Assembly: GCF_000422845.1 (NCBI RefSeq)
Contig: NZ_AUGV01000004.1
Span: forward strand, 467,382 to 531,381
DNA length: 64,000 bases
From: Oceanobacter kriegii DSM 6294
GTDB taxonomy: Bacteria > Pseudomonadota > Gammaproteobacteria > Pseudomonadales > Oceanobacteraceae
Reading direction: 5' to 3'
Every line of letters starts with the position of its first letter. The stretch's first letter is position 1. The position numbers and the translations under genes are program-made. Positions 38,152 through 46,763 of the stretch are shown here, in pieces. The notes beneath the pieces are model-generated. The model made no database searches. It saw only the letters and a program-made list of their open reading frames with translations, and was not told the origin of the DNA.

Positions 38152-39653
38152 GTACATCATTAATCTGGTGGTCTGTGGCCATCTATCTGGTGATTGCCAT
38201 CGCCATTGCCGTGATCTCCCGCGACGGCAAGGCCAACAGCATGTCCGGCTATTTCCTCGGCGGCCGCCAAATGAACGGCGTGCTGTCTGCCCTGAGCTAC
38301 AGTGCCACCACCTATTCCGCCTTTATGATGGTTGGCCTGGCAGGCCTTACCTATAAAGGTGGCGTTGGCGCGCTGGGGTTTGAAATCGTTTACTTTGCCG
38401 GTGTGTCTCTGGTGGCCGTGTTTGGTCCCAAGTTCTGGGCGGTGGGCAAGAAGTTTGGTTACGTAACCCCAAGCGAAATGCTCGGTCATCGCTACCAGAA
38501 CAAAGCGGTGTCTGTGGTTGCCGCGCTGGCCTCCTGCCTGTTCTTGATTCCTTACGCTGCGGTCCAGCTGACCGGCGTGGGCTACCTGATGTCTGGTATG
38601 ACCGATGGCGCTATTTCATTCTCCACCGCCGTACTGATCGCGACCGTTATGGCGCTGTTCTTCTGCTACATCGCCGGTATTCGCTCCGTGGTATGGACTG
38701 ACTCCCTGCAAGCCGTAATGATGATTGTGGTATCCACCATTGTTGCCCTGTTGGTGATTTCTGAACTGGGCGGCTTCGATGGTCTGTTCACCACCCTGGA
38801 GCAAACCAAGCCGGAAACCCTGTCGGTGCCGGGTAGCGGCCTGTTCAGCTTCTGGACCTTCCTGGGCCTGACCATTCCATGGTTCTTCTTCAGTCTGTCC
38901 AACCCACAGGTAAGCCAGCGTCTGTTTATGCCATCGTCCCTCAAAGCCCTGCGCCAAATGCTGCTTGGCTTCCTGGTGTTTGGCCTGATTTACACTCTGG
39001 TGTCTGTGATGTGGGGCTTCTCTGCCATCGTTGCCTTCCCGGATCTGGCCAAGGCCGACATGGCCACCCCAGCGCTGCTGTCGTCTGACATGGTGCCACC
39101 AGTACTGGCGGTGATTGTGATGATCGGCATTATGGCGGCGGCTATCTCCACCATCGACTCCATCATGCTGACACTGTCTTCCATGGTTTCCCGTGATGTG
39201 TACGCCAACATGAACACCAACGCTGACGACCGCGAGCAACTGGCGGTAGGCAAACTGGTGATTCCGGTGATTGCACTGATGGCCTACGCCTTTGCCAAGC
39301 TGGAGCTGAGCCTGATTGCGGTGCTGTCGGTTGCGGCGTCTTCCGGTCTGGTGGTTGTGGTTCCTGCACTGATCGGTTCTTTCTTCTGGAAGCGCGGTAC
39401 CGCTGCGGGTGCACTGGCCTCCATTCTGGGTACCGGCATTCTGGTACTGTACATTTATGCTACGGGCGGCAAGCTGCTGGGCTTCTCGGCCGGCATCTGG
39501 GGCCTGCCAGTATCCACCCTGCTGTTTGTCGGTGTCAGCCTGCTGACCAAGGCGCCGGTGGATGTTGCCGAAGCCTTTATGGCCGAAGCCAACTCGGCGG
39601 TTAAAGGCAAGCAGTCCAGCGCCAAAGGCAACGCTCGCCCTGCCGTGGTATAA
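38148..39653 (+). CDS. Sodium:solute symporter, candidate nicotinate/6-hydroxynicotinate carrier
   Basis: The 501-residue protein has about 13 membrane helices and SSS-family features: the YFLGGRQMNGVLSALSYSATTYSAFMM opening split over helix 1-2, the GLTIPWFFFSLSNPQVSQRLF region, and MIGIMAAAISTIDSIMLTLSSM with the sodium-site serines. P. putida imports nicotinate with an MFS carrier (NicT), and no such gene is visible here. Shared upstream words with nicC-nicX suggest this symporter takes the uptake role; the substrate is inferred. Confidence 0.85.
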   Translation: MSTSLIWWSVAIYLVIAIAIAVISRDGKANSMSGYFLGGRQMNGVLSALSYSATTYSAFMMVGLAGLTYKGGVGALGFEIVYFAGVSLVAVFGPKFWAVGKKFGYVTPSEMLGHRYQNKAVSVVAALASCLFLIPYAAVQLTGVGYLMSGMTDGAISFSTAVLIATVMALFFCYIAGIRSVVWTDSLQAVMMIVVSTIVALLVISELGGFDGLFTTLEQTKPETLSVPGSGLFSFWTFLGLTIPWFFFSLSNPQVSQRLFMPSSLKALRQMLLGFLVFGLIYTLVSVMWGFSAIVAFPDLAKADMATPALLSSDMVPPVLAVIVMIGIMAAAISTIDSIMLTLSSMVSRDVYANMNTNADDREQLAVGKLVIPVIALMAYAFAKLELSLIAVLSVAASSGLVVVVPALIGSFFWKRGTAAGALASILGTGILVLYIYATGGKLLGFSAGIWGLPVSTLLFVGVSLLTKAPVDVAEAFMAEANSAVKGKQSSAKGNARPAVV

Positions 39654-39705
39654 CTTTGGACCATTAACAGGCGTATCCTGCCATTCAGCAACACGCCTGC
39701 GACCG

Positions 39706-39735
39706 AAGCACCAGTGATCAAGATCACTGGTGCTT
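39706..39735. promoter_or_regulatory. Perfect 14-2-14 palindrome between symporter and TetR gene
   Basis: AAGCACCAGTGATC and its exact complement are separated only by AA. It ends 22 bp before the TetR ATG. The 2-base spacer and lack of a T run favour a protein-binding site (TetR autoregulation) over a terminator, although it also follows the symporter stop and could do both. Confidence 0.55.
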
Positions 39736-39757
39736 CAACGATTTGAAGACATGGAAC

Positions 39758-40453
39758 ATGAGTCAGACAGCAAACACAGCGACCGCTAATACGCCGTCTT
39801 CCCGCAAGACTGGCAAGCAAGCCGAAAAGGCACGCGAAACCCGTCAACGCATTCTAGAAGCCGCCATCAGCATTTTTGCAGAACTTGGCTACGCCGGTGC
39901 CCGGATTGACCGTATATCGAAGGCCGCCAATAGCAACGACCGCATGATTTACTATTACTTCGGCAACAAGGAGCAGTTGTTTATCGCGGTGCTGGAAGCG
40001 GTGTATCAGGGTTTTTTGGATGCCGAACAAGGGTTGCAGCTGAATCTGGCCAAGCCGCTGGATGCCCTCGACGACATCGTCAGCTTCACCTTTCACTACT
40101 ATCTTGAGCATCGGGAGTTTGTTGCCATTCTGGGTGACGAAAACCTGCATCAGGCGCGGCATTCTCGCCAAAGCGAACGCATCGCCCATATTTCCAGTGG
40201 CATTCAAGGGCAGCTGGGCAAGGTGGTTGAAGCGGGCCAACAGCAGGGACTGTTTATTGCGAACATCGACGTTGCCATGCTGTATTTGACGGTATCGTCA
40301 CTGACGTACTTCTATTGCTCCAACCAGTACACCCTCGGGGTGTTTATGAACCTCGACCTGACAGACAGCGGTTTGCGGGAATACTGGCTGCAACATATAA
40401 AGCAGGTGGTGCGAAAATCGGTGCTGAATACTGTGACCGAGGGGCCTGAGTAA
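39758..40453 (+). CDS. TetR family regulator (NicS candidate)
   Basis: The protein is 231 residues from the ATG at 39758. A basic N-terminal tail precedes the TetR helix-turn-helix (RQRILEAAISIFAELGYAGARIDRISKAANSNDRMIYYYFGNKEQLF). The C-terminal ligand domain matches the TetR_C group of such regulators. P. putida nicotinate genes are also controlled by a TetR protein, NicS, so this gene at the cluster edge is a good candidate. A perfect palindrome lies just upstream. Confidence 0.85.
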   Translation: MSQTANTATANTPSSRKTGKQAEKARETRQRILEAAISIFAELGYAGARIDRISKAANSNDRMIYYYFGNKEQLFIAVLEAVYQGFLDAEQGLQLNLAKPLDALDDIVSFTFHYYLEHREFVAILGDENLHQARHSRQSERIAHISSGIQGQLGKVVEAGQQQGLFIANIDVAMLYLTVSSLTYFYCSNQYTLGVFMNLDLTDSGLREYWLQHIKQVVRKSVLNTVTEGPE

Positions 40454-40457
40454 CGAC

Positions 40458-41354
40458 TTATTGCTCTTCGTCTTCCAGCAGCTCCGCCATGATCCATTCC
40501 TTGAAGGCTTTCATACCTGCCGTCAATGGACGGTTTTTGCGATACACCAGATAGAAGGCCTTTTGGGTATCCAGCTGAATCTCGAACGGTCGCACCAAAC
40601 GTCCGGAAGCAATTTCCCGCGACGTTAACGTGCTATCAGCCAATGCCACACCCAACCCCTCTTGCGCCGCCGCGGTCGCCAACTGGCCACTGGACATTTG
40701 CAGGCTGCCTTTTGGAATCATGCCGCCAACACCGGCCTGCTCCATCCAGTCCTGCCATTCCCATTTGCGCTTGGAGACGTAAATCAGGTTGTGATATCGC
40801 AGGTTATTGATATCCGTTAGCGGGTTACGGCCCCTCATCAACGTCGGACTACAAACCGGCACCAGCATCACCTTACGCAGGAAGTGGGTTTCGATATCGT
40901 TCCATTCACCATTGCCGTAATAAATGGCCATGTCGGTGCTGGAGCGATTGAAATCGATCAAACCCATGCTGGCGTTAATTTGCAGTTCAATATCCGGATA
41001 CAGCTCCTGAAACCGTGCCATGTGCGGCATCAGCCAGCGAGTCAGGAAGTTCGGTGCGACGCTGATTTGCACCACGTTGCTTTCCTGATAGGTGGTCAAA
41101 CGCTGGGTAGCAATCTCGATTTCATCGAGGGCGTGCTTGATCATGGTGAGGTATTGCTCACCGGCCGGGGTTAACTCAACTTTACGTTTGTTACGGCTGA
41201 ACAACAAAACCCCCAAGTATTCCTCAAGGGTTTTGACCTGGTGACTCACCGCCGAAGCCGTGACAAACAATTCTTCGGCTGCCGCTGCAAAGCTGTTATT
41301 ACGGGCTGCAGCTTCAAATGCGCGAAGTGAGTTAAGAGGAGGTAAGCGACGCAT
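40458..41354 (-). CDS. LysR-type regulator, GcvA-like
   Basis: The regulator is 298 residues from the ATG at 41354; a GTG at 41363 is the alternative. It opens MRRLPPLNSLRAFEAAARNN with the winged helix (SFAAAAEELFVTASAVSHQVKTLEEYLG), the usual GcvA/AmpR subgroup layout, and has a standard effector domain. It converges with the TetR gene 4 bp apart and is divergent from the small protein gene at 41489. Targets are unknown; the small gene is the nearest candidate. Confidence 0.88.
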   Translation of the reverse strand: MRRLPPLNSLRAFEAAARNNSFAAAAEELFVTASAVSHQVKTLEEYLGVLLFSRNKRKVELTPAGEQYLTMIKHALDEIEIATQRLTTYQESNVVQISVAPNFLTRWLMPHMARFQELYPDIELQINASMGLIDFNRSSTDMAIYYGNGEWNDIETHFLRKVMLVPVCSPTLMRGRNPLTDINNLRYHNLIYVSKRKWEWQDWMEQAGVGGMIPKGSLQMSSGQLATAAAQEGLGVALADSTLTSREIASGRLVRPFEIQLDTQKAFYLVYRKNRPLTAGMKAFKEWIMAELLEDEEQ

Positions 41355-41488
41355 GGCAATCACGTATGGTTAAATTTTCTCATCATAGTGCTGAGAAAGT
41401 ATCGTTTTTGCAAGTGTCAGACTGTGTCTACTATTCATCCTGTAGACAGACATTTCTGATCTGCACCAACTAACCGAGGAGTTCCACT

Positions 41489-41713
41489 ATGAACCTTTCT
41501 GAACTGAACCATTCTGAACTGAACCATTCTGAACTGAACGACTTTGAACCAACCGTTGGCCTCACTGCCCATACCGACATTGAAGCCCACATTGCTCGCG
41601 CCCAGGCCATGCGCTCTGAATACATTGCTCACATGTGCTCATCCGCAGTCCACAAGCTGGCTCACGCACTGCACATCGGTCACAAATCCGATCACGTAGC
41701 GCACGGTCACTAA
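41489..41713 (+). CDS. Small protein with SELNH repeats, RSP_7527-like
   Basis: The 74-residue protein has a strong GAGGAG ribosome binding site. The first 17 residues contain the five-residue unit SELNH/SELND three times, encoded by a 15-bp tandem repeat. The middle (TDIEAHIARAQAMRSEYIAHMCSSAVHKLA) is an amphipathic helix resembling very small RSP_7527-type proteins of unknown role. The tail is rich in histidine (HIGHKSDHVAHGH), perhaps metal-binding. It is divergent from a LysR gene. Confidence 0.7.
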   Translation: MNLSELNHSELNHSELNDFEPTVGLTAHTDIEAHIARAQAMRSEYIAHMCSSAVHKLAHALHIGHKSDHVAHGH

Positions 41714-42040
41714 GCCTTTAACTGTGGCTTTCCATCGACTCATCCCGTTTAAAAATAACACGAGTCGATATTGAACCTTTAATAACGCCATGCGTTAACA
41801 AACAACCTGCGGAACCAAATCGAATAGCAACATCCAACCTCTTATATCCGCTTGATACCCCCGCCTGACCCATATCCTTACGTCATATTTGTCTGACAAA
41901 AAGTTATTTAAATCGCCATTTTCGCCCTTACAAAAGTTACTAAACGTCCGTTTACTTTCTTAACTCGTTTGAAACTTCTGCCCTCGTCAGAGCTTGCTTA
42001 GACTGCGCCGCATAAATAAAACAACCAAGAGCGTCTATTT
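41714..42040. other. Intergenic region before the 2-hydroxycarboxylate symporter
   Basis: 327 bp, AT-rich in its last 170 bp (runs such as AAAAAGTTATTTAAATCGCC near 41900), probably including the promoter and response-regulator sites of the symporter gene. No gene seen. Confidence 0.4.
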
Positions 42041-43324
42041 ATGAACACGACCGATGCCGTAACACTGCACGATCAGCGTGAAGTCAAAATTGTGCTTCTG
42101 ATTGCTGCTTTCGTCATCATCATGGCCACTTTCTTCAACCAGCTGCCTGGCGGCATGATTGGTGCCCTCGGCGCCATGGTGATTGTGGGCTATATCCTGA
42201 ACTACCTGGGCGATCGTACTCCGATCATCAACCAGTTCTTCGGTGGCGGTGCCATCGTTGTTATTTTCGGTTCTTCCTGGCTGTTCCACAGCGGTTTGAT
42301 CTCCGGTGACATCACCAAACAAATCACGACCTTCACCAAGTCCGGTGGCTTCCTGTCGTTCTACGTTGCCTCTCTGGTAACCGGTTCGATTCTGGGCATG
42401 AGCCGTGACACCCTGAAGTCTGCGGCCCTGAAATACATCCCGGTTATCCTGGGTGCGGTTGCCGTTTCCTTCGTGTTTGCGGGCGTTGTTGGCCTGTTCT
42501 TCGGCAAAAACCTGTTTGAATCCCTGATGCTGATTGCACTGCCTATCATGGGCGGCGGCATGGGCGCTGGTGCGGTTCCACTGGTTGAAATCATGTCCGG
42601 CCGTACTGGCATGGACGCTGCCAGCCTGATGTCCCAGATGGTTCCTGCCCTGGCAATCGGTAACGCCATTGCGATCGTTATCGCTGGTTTGCTGAACAAG
42701 GTTGGCCAGGTTAAGCCAAGCTGGACCGGTAACGGCAAGCTGATCCGTGGCGAACAGGAACAGATCGAAGAAGAAACCAACAAGTACTCTCTGGACGTAA
42801 CCAAGCTGGGTGTTGGCGCTCTGATCGCGATCAGCATGTTCTTCCTGGGCACCCTGCTGTCCAGCGTCATCAGCATGCACACTTACGCTCTGATGATTCT
42901 GTCCATCGCTCTGATCAAGGTTACTGGTCTGATGCCGGCCAACCTGGAACGTGCTGCCCACGCCTGGTACACCTTTGTAGTGGGTAACCTGACCCCTGCG
43001 CTGCTGGTAGGTATCGGTGTGGCTTACACCAACCTGGATCAAATCATCGATGCCCTGAGCCCAATGTACTTCGCTATGGTATTCGCTACCGTACTGGGTG
43101 CTGCTGTTGGTGCTGCTCTGATCGGTCGTCTGATGGGCTTCTACCCGGTTGAATCTGCGATCACTGGTGGTCTGTGTATGGCCAACATGGGTGGTACTGG
43201 TGACGTTGCGGTACTGGCTGCGTCCAAGCGTATGGAACTGATGCCATTCGCCCAGATCTCTTCCCGTATTGGTGGTGCGTTCATGCTGATTCTGGCGACC
43301 TTCGCTATCCAGCTGTTCTCCTGA
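42041..43324 (+). CDS. 2-Hydroxycarboxylate:Na+ symporter (CitS/MaeN family)
   Basis: The 427-residue inner-membrane carrier has about 11 helices and the family signature GGGMGAGAVPLVE in the first re-entrant loop, with a related GGxGGTGDVAVL-type loop (ANMGGTGDVAVLAASKRMELM) in the second half. Members import malate, citrate or lactate with sodium. The codons are strongly biased to one set (CTG, GGT, GCT, CGT), suggesting high expression. A DcuS/CitA-type two-component pair follows and most likely controls it. Confidence 0.92.
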   Translation: MNTTDAVTLHDQREVKIVLLIAAFVIIMATFFNQLPGGMIGALGAMVIVGYILNYLGDRTPIINQFFGGGAIVVIFGSSWLFHSGLISGDITKQITTFTKSGGFLSFYVASLVTGSILGMSRDTLKSAALKYIPVILGAVAVSFVFAGVVGLFFGKNLFESLMLIALPIMGGGMGAGAVPLVEIMSGRTGMDAASLMSQMVPALAIGNAIAIVIAGLLNKVGQVKPSWTGNGKLIRGEQEQIEEETNKYSLDVTKLGVGALIAISMFFLGTLLSSVISMHTYALMILSIALIKVTGLMPANLERAAHAWYTFVVGNLTPALLVGIGVAYTNLDQIIDALSPMYFAMVFATVLGAAVGAALIGRLMGFYPVESAITGGLCMANMGGTGDVAVLAASKRMELMPFAQISSRIGGAFMLILATFAIQLFS

Positions 43325-43386
43325 TCACGCCACAACCTTCTTCATTTACGTTCTTCACGGCTCAAGAAGACCGACACTGAAGACCC

Positions 43387-43407
43387 GGAGCCCTCTTTGA
43401 GGGCTCC
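43387..43407 (+). terminator. Hairpin between symporter and sensor kinase genes
   Basis: GGAGCCCTC-TTT-GAGGGCTCC forms a 9-bp stem with a 3-base loop, 62 bp after the symporter stop. No T run follows, so partial termination or mRNA protection is more likely than full termination. Confidence 0.5.
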
Positions 43408-43441
43408 ACTCCCCTCCTCTATACTCCTCAGGTATTGCCCC

Positions 43442-45145
43442 ATGACCGCCAATACCATGACCCTGAAATCCTATTTGACCGCGATCATTCTGGTCACCAT
43501 TACCCTGATTATTGCCGTGTCCGGTGGTTTGCTGGTGTTTGCGACCAAACAAACCTATCTCGATGGCGTCAGTCAGCGGGGCATTGAGCTGGCTCAGGTA
43601 CTGGCCAGCGACGAACGCGTCATTGCCGCCATTCAACGTTCCAACAGCGGCACTCCAACCTCGTTGCAGGACTACATTGAGAACCTGCGGGCCAAAACCG
43701 ACGCCTCCTATATTGTGGTCACCAACCGCGACGGCATTCGCCTTAGCCACCCGCTTCCGGAACGCATTGGCAAGCGGTTTATTGGTGAAGACATTCTGCC
43801 AACCCTGAATCAGGGCCAAACCCGCACCACCGAAGGGACCGGCTCCCTTGGTACTGCGATTCGTAATTTTGCGCCGGTGTTTGCGACTGCAACCGACGCT
43901 GATGCAAATTCATCTGCCAATACTCTGGCAGCCAATACCCAAAAAGCCAGAGAAGTCATTGGCGCCATCAGCATTGGCTACTTGCGCCAGTCCGTCGCCG
44001 ATTTGTTGTTCCAGTATTACAAGGAAGCGATTGTCTGGCTGGGCATTATTTATGTGCTGGCGATCCTTTTGACGCTGTCTTTGCTGAGCAAACTCAAACG
44101 TACCTTTCTGGATTACGAGCCCGAAGAAATCGTCCAGCGTTTCAAGGAGCACAGCCTGCTGCTGGACAGCATTCGCGAGGGCATCATTGCCATCGACCGC
44201 GACCACCGTATTACCGCCATCAACAAAGCCGCCAGTTACTGGATTGCCCCCGACAAAAGCGACGCCCAACTGATCGGCCTGCCGCTGGACAGCGTATCGC
44301 CGGGGCTTGAGCAGCTGATCATTGATTCGCTCAGCCAACGCAACAAGCACTCGATTACCCTTGGCCGTCACACCTTTGCTGTAACGCTGTACCCGTTGAA
44401 TGCCAGGCATCCGGGGCTTAATAACGCCGGTTTTATGATGGTGCTGAACCACGAGCAGGACATGTCCGAGCTGCAACAGGAGCTGGCTGCCACCACCGCT
44501 TGGGCGCAGCAACTGCGTGCCCAAACCCACGAGCACAACAACAAGCTGAACGTGATTTCCGGCCTGTTGCAGGCCGACAAGGTGCAAGACGCCATCGACT
44601 ACCTGCAACAGGAAAGCGATCAACATCAGCAAATTCTCGGGGCTCTGGTAAAACGCATTGAAAACAGCCCGGTCGCAGGCATGTTGCTGGCCAAGCACAA
44701 TTACGCCAGCAACCATCACATTCAGTTCACCCTCGATGAAGACAGCCAGCTGGGCAACTACCCGCAGGCCACCAACGATGACCTGATTACCCTGATTGGT
44801 AATCTGGTCGATAACGCCTTTGAAGCGGCACAGCATGCACAGGGCAATGCCCGCCGTTCGGGCAAGGAAAAAGTACCGTCAGCGGCGGTCAGCCTGTACC
44901 TGAGCGACCGCAATAAGTACCTGATGATTACCGTGGAAGACAACGGCAAAGGAGTGGATACCGCCATCGCCGAACGCATGTTCGAGCTGGGGGTCAGTGG
45001 TAAGGAAATTCACAGTGAGCATGGAATGGGGCTCTACTTGGTCAGCCGGGTGGTACATCGTTACAATGGCACCATCGACTGGGAGCGCATTGACGACACC
45101 ACGGTGTTCAGCGTGTATCTGGACAAACGAGCATTACAACAATGA
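43442..45145 (+). CDS. Sensor histidine kinase, DcuS/CitA family
   Basis: The kinase is about 567 residues from the ATG at 43442. It has an N-terminal membrane helix (ILVTITLIIAVSGGLLVFA), a periplasmic PAS-type sensor domain (residues about 35-180), a second helix (AIVWLGIIYVLAILLTLSLL), a cytoplasmic PAS, the H-box THEHNNKLNVISGLLQ, and the ATPase domain (VEDNGKGV, EHGMGLYLV). It would sense a di- or tricarboxylate outside. The gene overlaps the response regulator gene by 4 bp. Confidence 0.93.
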   Translation: MTANTMTLKSYLTAIILVTITLIIAVSGGLLVFATKQTYLDGVSQRGIELAQVLASDERVIAAIQRSNSGTPTSLQDYIENLRAKTDASYIVVTNRDGIRLSHPLPERIGKRFIGEDILPTLNQGQTRTTEGTGSLGTAIRNFAPVFATATDADANSSANTLAANTQKAREVIGAISIGYLRQSVADLLFQYYKEAIVWLGIIYVLAILLTLSLLSKLKRTFLDYEPEEIVQRFKEHSLLLDSIREGIIAIDRDHRITAINKAASYWIAPDKSDAQLIGLPLDSVSPGLEQLIIDSLSQRNKHSITLGRHTFAVTLYPLNARHPGLNNAGFMMVLNHEQDMSELQQELAATTAWAQQLRAQTHEHNNKLNVISGLLQADKVQDAIDYLQQESDQHQQILGALVKRIENSPVAGMLLAKHNYASNHHIQFTLDEDSQLGNYPQATNDDLITLIGNLVDNAFEAAQHAQGNARRSGKEKVPSAAVSLYLSDRNKYLMITVEDNGKGVDTAIAERMFELGVSGKEIHSEHGMGLYLVSRVVHRYNGTIDWERIDDTTVFSVYLDKRALQQ

Positions 45146-45816
45146 GCCAATTTTCTGTTCTGATCGTCGAAGACGACCCGCAGGCCAGCTATACCCTGGA
45201 ACAAAGCGTTAACCAACACGTCGGTTTCCGGGTCATTGCGGCGGCGGAATCCGTAGTGGAAGCCCGCATGCAACTGGCCCAACAGCCGGACCTGGTGTTT
45301 CTGGACATTACCCTGCCAGACGGCGATGGTATGCAACTGCTGCGCGAAATGCGCCAGCAAGACTTTGCCGGAGCCGTCATTATGACCACCGCCGAGCGCG
45401 ACTCCAGCACCGTGGCCCAGGCCATTCAGTTTGGTGTATTGGATTATCTGGTGAAGCCCTTGCGCCTTTCACGGGTGCATCAGGCGCTGGACGATGTGGT
45501 GGCGTTCAAGGAAACCTTGCAGGAATCCAATCAGGTCGACCAGCTGCAGATTGACGATCTGATGCGCAAGGGCAAGGCCCAGAACAAGGTTCGTAGCACC
45601 CCCAAAGGCATTGATGCCACCACGCTGGCCCGCATGGTCGAACACATCAAATACTGTCCGCAGCCGTTTTCAGCCCAGGAAGTGGGCGATGCACTGGCAC
45701 TCAGCCGCATCACCGCCCGCCGCTATCTGGAATATCTGGAAGAGCAAGGCACTGTGGCCATGAGTCTGAACTACAACACCGGTGGCCGCCCCAAGCAGCT
45801 GTACCACACGGTGTAA
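45142..45816 (+). CDS. Response regulator, CitB/DcuR (DpiA) family
   Basis: The 224-residue protein has the receiver domain (VEDDPQAS acidic pair, phosphoacceptor Asp in LVFLDITLPDGDG, and lysine in YLVKPLRLSR) and a C-terminal helix-turn-helix (FSAQEVGDALALSRITARRYLEYLEEQG). It is coupled to the kinase gene. With the kinase it likely activates the 2-hydroxycarboxylate symporter upstream. Nested hairpins follow the stop. Confidence 0.93.
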   Translation: MSQFSVLIVEDDPQASYTLEQSVNQHVGFRVIAAAESVVEARMQLAQQPDLVFLDITLPDGDGMQLLREMRQQDFAGAVIMTTAERDSSTVAQAIQFGVLDYLVKPLRLSRVHQALDDVVAFKETLQESNQVDQLQIDDLMRKGKAQNKVRSTPKGIDATTLARMVEHIKYCPQPFSAQEVGDALALSRITARRYLEYLEEQGTVAMSLNYNTGGRPKQLYHTV

Positions 45817-45820
45817 TTCT

Positions 45821-45892
45821 GTCCCCTGCCCAGCCGTGCTACTGTCTGATTACCCTCAGCCAGTAGCACAGGTCAGTCAGGTCTCAGGGGAC
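45821..45892. terminator. Nested hairpins between converging genes
   Basis: GTGCTACTG (45836-45844) pairs with CAGTAGCAC (45861-45869), enclosed by GTCCCCTG (45821-45828) and CAGGGGAC (45885-45892). The structure overlaps the end of the dioxygenase gene and probably serves both directions. Confidence 0.5.
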
Positions 45893-46692
45893 CCCAACTT
45901 CCAGTAAAACATACCGGATTGCTTGTTCAGCACTTCCGCACTCCAGTATTTATCCACCGGCTTACCAGCCACGCCATAACACACATGCAGCGGAATCAGA
46001 TGCTCTTCTCGCGGATGACAAAAGCGCGCATGCGGAGCCGCTGCCCAGTGATTAAAGCGTTCGCTGCGCTGGGCTTCGGTCAGCTGCTGGCTGGAACAGG
46101 TTTCCAACAACCACTCTTCAAATGCCAGATTGCGAGCCCGAATGTCCGGCGTATTGGGGGCAAAAAACGCCCGCATGTTGTGAAACGAAAAGCCGGAACC
46201 CAGTACCAGCAGGTTGTCGAATTCCAGCTGTTGCAGCGCCTCGCCAATCGCCAGGTGTTGCTGTGGGTCGAGGCCTTTCACCAGCGATAACTGCACCACC
46301 GGAATGTCGGCCTCTGGGTACATGATTTTCAACGGCACAAACATGCCATGGTCGTAGCCGCGTTTTTCCGTCCCCTGCACGGCAATGCCATTGTTCTGCA
46401 AGGCCGCAATCACCTTGTTAGCCAGGGTTGGGTGGCCCGGGGCCGGGTAACGGATGTTGTACGACTCCGGCGGAAAGCCGTAGTAGTCGTAAATCAACTC
46501 TGGCTGGGCCGCGGTAGTGACCGTTGCCACGGCTTCTTCCCAGTGGGCGCTGATCACCAGAATGGCATCCGGGCGTTGGATATCGGCCGTGATCTCATTC
46601 AGCCGCTGCACCATTTCACGGTGACCCGGATCACCCAGCAGCGGCATCGGGCCGCCACCATGGGAGATAAACAGGCTTTGTCTGTCCTTCAT
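45877..46692 (-). CDS. 4,5-DOPA dioxygenase extradiol-like protein (YgiD family)
   Basis: The protein is 271 residues from the ATG at 46692 with AGGT upstream; a GTG at 46716 would add eight residues. It belongs to the class III extradiol (LigB-like) group: LFISHGGGPMPLL, VISAHWEE, the DHGMFVPLK segment and GSGFSFHNMR provide the metal-ligand histidines. Such enzymes cleave catechol rings. It is on the same strand as the YqjG-like and DoxX genes and probably belongs to an aromatic or quinone stress response. Confidence 0.88.
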   Translation of the reverse strand: MKDRQSLFISHGGGPMPLLGDPGHREMVQRLNEITADIQRPDAILVISAHWEEAVATVTTAAQPELIYDYYGFPPESYNIRYPAPGHPTLANKVIAALQNNGIAVQGTEKRGYDHGMFVPLKIMYPEADIPVVQLSLVKGLDPQQHLAIGEALQQLEFDNLLVLGSGFSFHNMRAFFAPNTPDIRARNLAFEEWLLETCSSQQLTEAQRSERFNHWAAAPHARFCHPREEHLIPLHVCYGVAGKPVDKYWSAEVLNKQSGMFYWKLGSPET

Positions 46693-46763
46693 GGTATTAC
46701 CTACAGTTGCGTTCACGGTGTTCTCTTTATTCTTGGGTAACTAAGTGAATATGCTTGGCTAAC

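Noticed and set aside
42035..43042. 335-codon open frame antisense to the 2-hydroxycarboxylate symporter
   Set aside because: Polar, glutamine- and histidine-rich shadow of a hydrophobic gene with strong codon bias.
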